Source: an uncultured Phycisphaerales bacterium
GTDB taxonomy: Bacteria; Planctomycetota; Phycisphaerae; Sedimentisphaerales; Anaerohalosphaeraceae
Direction of reading: 5' to 3'
Length of the DNA stretch: 64,000 bases
NCBI GenBank assembly: GCA_937868095.1
Contig: CALMLO010000032.1
Location: 62,001-126,000, forward strand
The notes beneath the pieces were generated by a model. The model ran no database searches and was not told where the DNA came from. It saw only the letters and a list, made by a program, of their open reading frames with translations. This document shows positions 61,135 through 64,000 of this stretch, piece after piece. Positions within the stretch are counted from its first letter, which is position 1. Each line of letters starts with the position of its first letter. The position numbers were made by a program, and so were the translations under genes.

Positions 61135-61163
61135 ACTCTATTTATAATTTAAGAAATTGTCAA
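61135..61163 (-). promoter_or_regulatory. Candidate promoter of the ilvBN operon
   Basis: On the minus strand TTGACA (61158-61163), 17 bases and TAGAGT (61135-61140). The predicted leader to the fragment ORF is about 200 nt. Confidence 0.55.
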
Positions 61164-61216
61164 TGATTTTTTATTTTTTCCTTTCTTTTTTGTCAGAAAA
61201 CCTCCCTAAAGTTAGG

Positions 61217-61244
61217 TTGCAAGCGGCGATTTGGGCGATATAAT
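61217..61244 (+). promoter_or_regulatory. Candidate promoter of the BamD-like/LptE-like genes
   Basis: TTGCAA (61217-61222), a 16-base spacer and a perfect TATAAT (61239-61244), 54 bases before the ATG. Confidence 0.6.
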
Positions 61245-61298
61245 GTCGCACATAAAGACGATTCAGGGAAGATAACCTGCCGGCGGAAAGATTGTAAG

Positions 61299-62360
61299 AT
61301 GAGCAAATACAAGGAATTATCAGCATTTTTTGCGGTTTTGCTTTGGGTGCTGTCTGTGCCGTGCTCAGGCGAACAGGTGTGGCGTTTATCGCCAGAAACG
61401 GGGTGGGAGGAAATTTCCGACAGTCCGCAGGGGAAGTTTCTGCTGAGGGTTTCCGAAATCAAGCAGCAAATCGAACGGGGGGATACAGAAGAGGCGATGA
61501 GGGCCCTGGAGACCCTGGAGACGGATTTCCCTCAGTTTGCCGGGCCGGACTTGAGTCTTTATATAGAAGGGGAAAAACTATATATTAAGAACAAATGGTC
61601 TAAAGCGGCTGTTAAATACAAGAAATGTTTGACGGATTATCCCGATAGTCCGCTGGTGATGGCGGCAGCGGAACGGCTGTATTCGATTGGGGCGGCTTAT
61701 ATGGGCGGCCAAAAAAGGCCTTTTCTGAAGATTTTTCATTTGCCGGCTTATGAAGAAGGTGAGAAGATTCTTCGAGACCTGTCCGATCGATGGGGTAATG
61801 CGCCGCTGGCGTACCGTTCGCTGGTTACGATAGCAGAAAGCCAGGAGCGTCGGGAGAAGTTTCTGGATGCTTACCAGACTTGGGCAGAGATTGCCGACCG
61901 CTGGCCGACCGGCGAAAGCGGCCGAATAGCCCTGCTTCGGATGGCTCAGTCGCTTCATGCGGCCTATCGGAGCCCCCATTATGATGCGACCGTACTGCGG
62001 GGGGCCGCCAGCTATTTTGAGGATTATCGAAAGCGGTATGAGGCCAGCGCTGCCGAGCTGGGAATTGACCAGAAACTGGAGATGATTCGAGAGCAGCAGG
62101 CCTATAAAGACTTTTTTGTAGGGCTTTATTATGAGCGGACAGAGCAGTTGGAGGCGGCGATGATGTATTATCGGCTGGTGGCGGACAAATATCCCCAAAG
62201 CCGGGCGGCGCAAATGGCTTTGCAGCATCAGACAGCGATTGAACAGGGAAAAAGTCTGCTGCCGCCGAAGACAATGCGGCGGAAGGTGTTCGAGGCAGGA
62301 GCTGATTTTCTGGATCACTGGTTTGGCGTGGGTTATATAGTGGATTTGCCGACCGGCTAG
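61299..62360 (+). CDS. BamD-like TPR outer-membrane assembly protein
   Basis: This 353-residue exported protein has a signal sequence and a TPR-rich body. The pattern NKWSKAAVKYKKCLTDYPDSPL and MYYRLVADKYPQSRAA is that of BamD/ComL-type proteins, which bind BamA and help insert outer-membrane proteins. It is longer than BamD (about 245 residues) and its Cys (VPCSGEQ) does not sit in a perfect lipobox. A gene for an LptE-like lipoprotein follows 41 bp on, so the pair serves the outer membrane. An alternative is a general TPR lipoprotein. Confidence 0.72.
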   Translation: MSKYKELSAFFAVLLWVLSVPCSGEQVWRLSPETGWEEISDSPQGKFLLRVSEIKQQIERGDTEEAMRALETLETDFPQFAGPDLSLYIEGEKLYIKNKWSKAAVKYKKCLTDYPDSPLVMAAAERLYSIGAAYMGGQKRPFLKIFHLPAYEEGEKILRDLSDRWGNAPLAYRSLVTIAESQERREKFLDAYQTWAEIADRWPTGESGRIALLRMAQSLHAAYRSPHYDATVLRGAASYFEDYRKRYEASAAELGIDQKLEMIREQQAYKDFFVGLYYERTEQLEAAMMYYRLVADKYPQSRAAQMALQHQTAIEQGKSLLPPKTMRRKVFEAGADFLDHWFGVGYIVDLPTG

Positions 62361-62401
62361 GAGCGAACTCCGCGCAGCACTGCGGAAGGAATCAATCGGT
62401 T

Positions 62402-62911
62402 ATGAAGCGATGGCAGAATATCTTGACGGCTGTTCTGACGGCGGTTGCCCTTGTGGGGATGAGCGGGTGTGCGGGCTATGCAAACCGTTGGCCGTATCCG
62501 GAACAAATTCATACGGTTTATGTAGAAATGTTCGATACCTCTGATTTTCGGCGAGGGTATGAATATCAGCTGACGGATGCGATTTGCAAGTATCTTGAGG
62601 CCCAAACCCCCTACAAAATCGTTTCAGACCGCAATCTGGCGGATTCGATTTTAAGCGGGACCCTGCAGACCGGTCAGGGAGTGCTGTCGATGGATCGATA
62701 TACCGGCAAGCCGCTCGAACAGGAAGCGATTGTTCGGGTGACTTTTACCTGGAAAGACCTTCGTACAGGCCAGGTGCTGATTAATCAGGAAACAGTAGCG
62801 GCTGCGGAACCTTATTCTGCTTTTCTGAGCCAGGATTTTGAATACTCCGCCGCCCGGGCGGTGAACAAGGCCGCTCAGCGTCTCGTAGAGCGGATGGAAT
62901 CGGCGTGGTAA
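62402..62911 (+). CDS. lptE: LptE-like LPS-assembly lipoprotein
   Basis: This 169-residue lipoprotein has the signal VALVGMSGC with a good lipobox. The mature part VYVEMFDTSDFRRGYEYQLTDA, SILSGTLQTGQG and VRVTFTWKDLRTGQVL is the LptE pattern. Many planctomycetes and other phyla have such LptE proteins; LptE plugs the LptD translocon that places LPS in the outer membrane. No lptD is in the window. The GGAAGGA upstream is a little far from the ATG. Confidence 0.78.
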   Translation: MKRWQNILTAVLTAVALVGMSGCAGYANRWPYPEQIHTVYVEMFDTSDFRRGYEYQLTDAICKYLEAQTPYKIVSDRNLADSILSGTLQTGQGVLSMDRYTGKPLEQEAIVRVTFTWKDLRTGQVLINQETVAAAEPYSAFLSQDFEYSAARAVNKAAQRLVERMESAW

Positions 62912-63067
62912 AGGGCTCTGTTCATCTTTTATTGATCTTTCAATCAAATTTTTATGGTTTGTTCCGTTCTTTCTGAAAAGGCGGCCCTTTGGCAGGGAGA
63001 ACCATCGATCTTTTTAATTATTCAGGAACCGGCGGAATAACAATTTCAGGAAAGACACAGACGAAGT

Positions 63068-64000
63068 ATGACGGAAAAAAAGATTCAGAAACGCGGGGCG
63101 AAAACGCCGGTTTCTGTGCCCAATTATAATCGCGGGCCCTTAAGCTGGCTGCTGATTGGTTTGCTGGTGATGCTGATGATTTCCACCCTGATGCGGATGC
63201 AGCAGGTGCAGGAACTGGCCTATTCGCCGGATTTTTTGGATCACGTTCGGGCTGGTCATGTCAAGTCGGTTGTCATCCATGAAGGCAAGGGGAAGATTCT
63301 GGGGGAGTTTTATCCGGAGGCCGTTTCGGAAGGTAAACCTGTTCGGTTTGAGGTTTCTATTTCGGAAATGCTCAAAGATGAGACGCTTCTGCCGCTGCTG
63401 AAATCAAATCGAGTGGAAATGAAGGTTCAGAAGCCGGATATTTGGACGCCGCTGCTGGGGAATCTGCTGCTGTTTGTACTGCTGATCGGCCTGATTTACT
63501 TTTTCTTTATCCGCAATATCCGCACGGGCGGAGGGATGCTGATGAACTTTGCCCGCAGCAAGCATCGGGTTCAGAGCAAGAGTACCGGCAGGACCTTTGA
63601 AGATGTGGCGGGGATTGAAGAAGCCAAAGAAGAAGTGGCGGAGATTATTGAGTTTCTGAAAAATCCCAAGAAATTTCAAAAAATCGGCGGCCGGATTCCT
63701 CGCGGCGTTCTTCTGGTCGGCCCGCCCGGATGCGGCAAGACGCTGCTGGCCAAGGCCATTGCGGGTGAGGCAGATGTGCCGTTTTTCAGTATTGCCGGAA
63801 GTGATTTTGTGGAGATGTTTGTTGGAGTGGGGGCCAGCCGGGTTCGTGATTTGTTCCGGCAGGCGAAGGAAAATTCGCCGTGCATTATTTTCCTGGATGA
63901 AATTGATGCGATCGGCCGCCGGCGGGGGGCGGGCTTAATCAGCGGCGGGCATGATGAGCGTGAACAGACGCTTAACGCGATCCTGGTGGAGATGGACGGT
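63068..64000 (+). CDS. ftsH: ATP-dependent zinc metalloprotease FtsH (3' partial)
   Basis: The first 311 codons of FtsH are present; the gene runs off the window end. An N-terminal membrane helix (about 24-44), a periplasmic segment, a second helix (about 135-155) and the AAA+ start [18 protein letters not shown] are seen. Walker A is GPPGCGKT, where the second Cys replaces the more common Thr or Ser. The pore motif is [14 protein letters not shown] and Walker B is [11 protein letters not shown]. The HEAGH protease motif lies beyond the end. FtsH degrades membrane and regulatory proteins. The N-terminal tail is basic and slightly long. Confidence 0.93.
   Translation, partial: MTEKKIQKRGAKTPVSVPNYNRGPLSWLLIGLLVMLMISTLMRMQQVQELAYSPDFLDHVRAGHVKSVVIHEGKGKILGEFYPEAVSEGKPVRFEVSISEMLKDETLLPLLKSNRVEMKVQKPDIWTPLLGNLLLFVLLIGLIYFFFIRNIRTGGGMLMNFARSKHRVQSKSTGRTFEDVAGIEEAKEEVAEIIEFLKNPKKFQKIGGRIPRGVLLVGPPGCGKTLLAKAIAGEADVPFFSIAGSDFVEMFVGVGASRVRDLFRQAKENSPCIIFLDEIDAIGRRRGAGLISGGHDEREQTLNAILVEMDG

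Noticed and set aside
62932-62952. Weak hairpin TTGAT/ATCAA with T-run before ftsH
   Set aside because: A 5-bp AT-rich stem is too weak to call a terminator.

Overview
The window reads as chromosomal DNA from a Gram-negative-type bacterium, most likely a planctomycete (Phycisphaerae-like). The pointers are a PEP-CTERM tail, a set of large GspG-like pseudopilins, small two-CxxC zinc-ribbon proteins, gene fusions (MetX-MetW, RNase H-PurN), two signal peptidases with inserted domains, and a tubulin/FtsZ-like GTPase with a lysine-rich tail. The taxonomic call is inference. No rRNA, CRISPR array, transposase or prophage was found. The N-terminal cysteine spacing of the Hcp protein is the type known from strict anaerobes.

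Layout. 1-2.7 kb: end of a PEP-CTERM protein, tRNA-Gly, a zinc dehydrogenase and cinA. 2.8-18.6 kb: one long co-directional type IV pilus/type II secretion-like cluster (two PilB/GspE ATPases, PilT, PilC/GspF, seven prepilin-like proteins and a 1012-residue GspK-like protein). 18.8-21.3 kb: a divergent Rrf2-cupin-Hcp stress operon. 21.5-32.7 kb: housekeeping and metabolic genes (rsmE, metX-metW fusion, tRNA-Arg, pta, a LigD-type phosphoesterase, CDF transporter, glmM, RNase H-PurN fusion, rnk, clpX).

32.8-45.4 kb is a flagellar operon. It begins with a textbook sigma-54 promoter and a large TPR protein, then a sigma-54 activator with a degenerate receiver, fliL, fliM, fliN, flhA, fliA and small or lipoprotein genes. 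A sigma-28-type promoter follows, upstream of a FlgM-like gene. The 3' part of that transcript is rich in GGA and starts with a hairpin matching the CsrA consensus; csrA itself lies about 0.8 kb away on the other strand. Together these suggest a flagellar cascade (sigma-54, then FliA, then FlgM) with a possible built-in CsrA-binding RNA.

45.7-64 kb: csrA, a membrane protein, an M48 protease, an RluA-type synthase, an HNH protein, HU, tandem signal peptidases, the tubulin-like protein, a HAD hydrolase, an ilvBN-ilvC region with a structured leader and a truncated IlvB fragment coupled to ilvB, and then outer-membrane assembly genes (BamD-like, LptE-like) and the start of ftsH.

The strongest leads are the flgM-linked GGA-rich RNA, the ilv leader with its IlvB-fragment ORF, the histone-like-tailed tubulin homologue, the zinc-ribbon signal peptidases and the sigma-54 promoter with its receiver-degenerate activator. 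Promoters, terminators and RNA folds were found by eye; none was computed.
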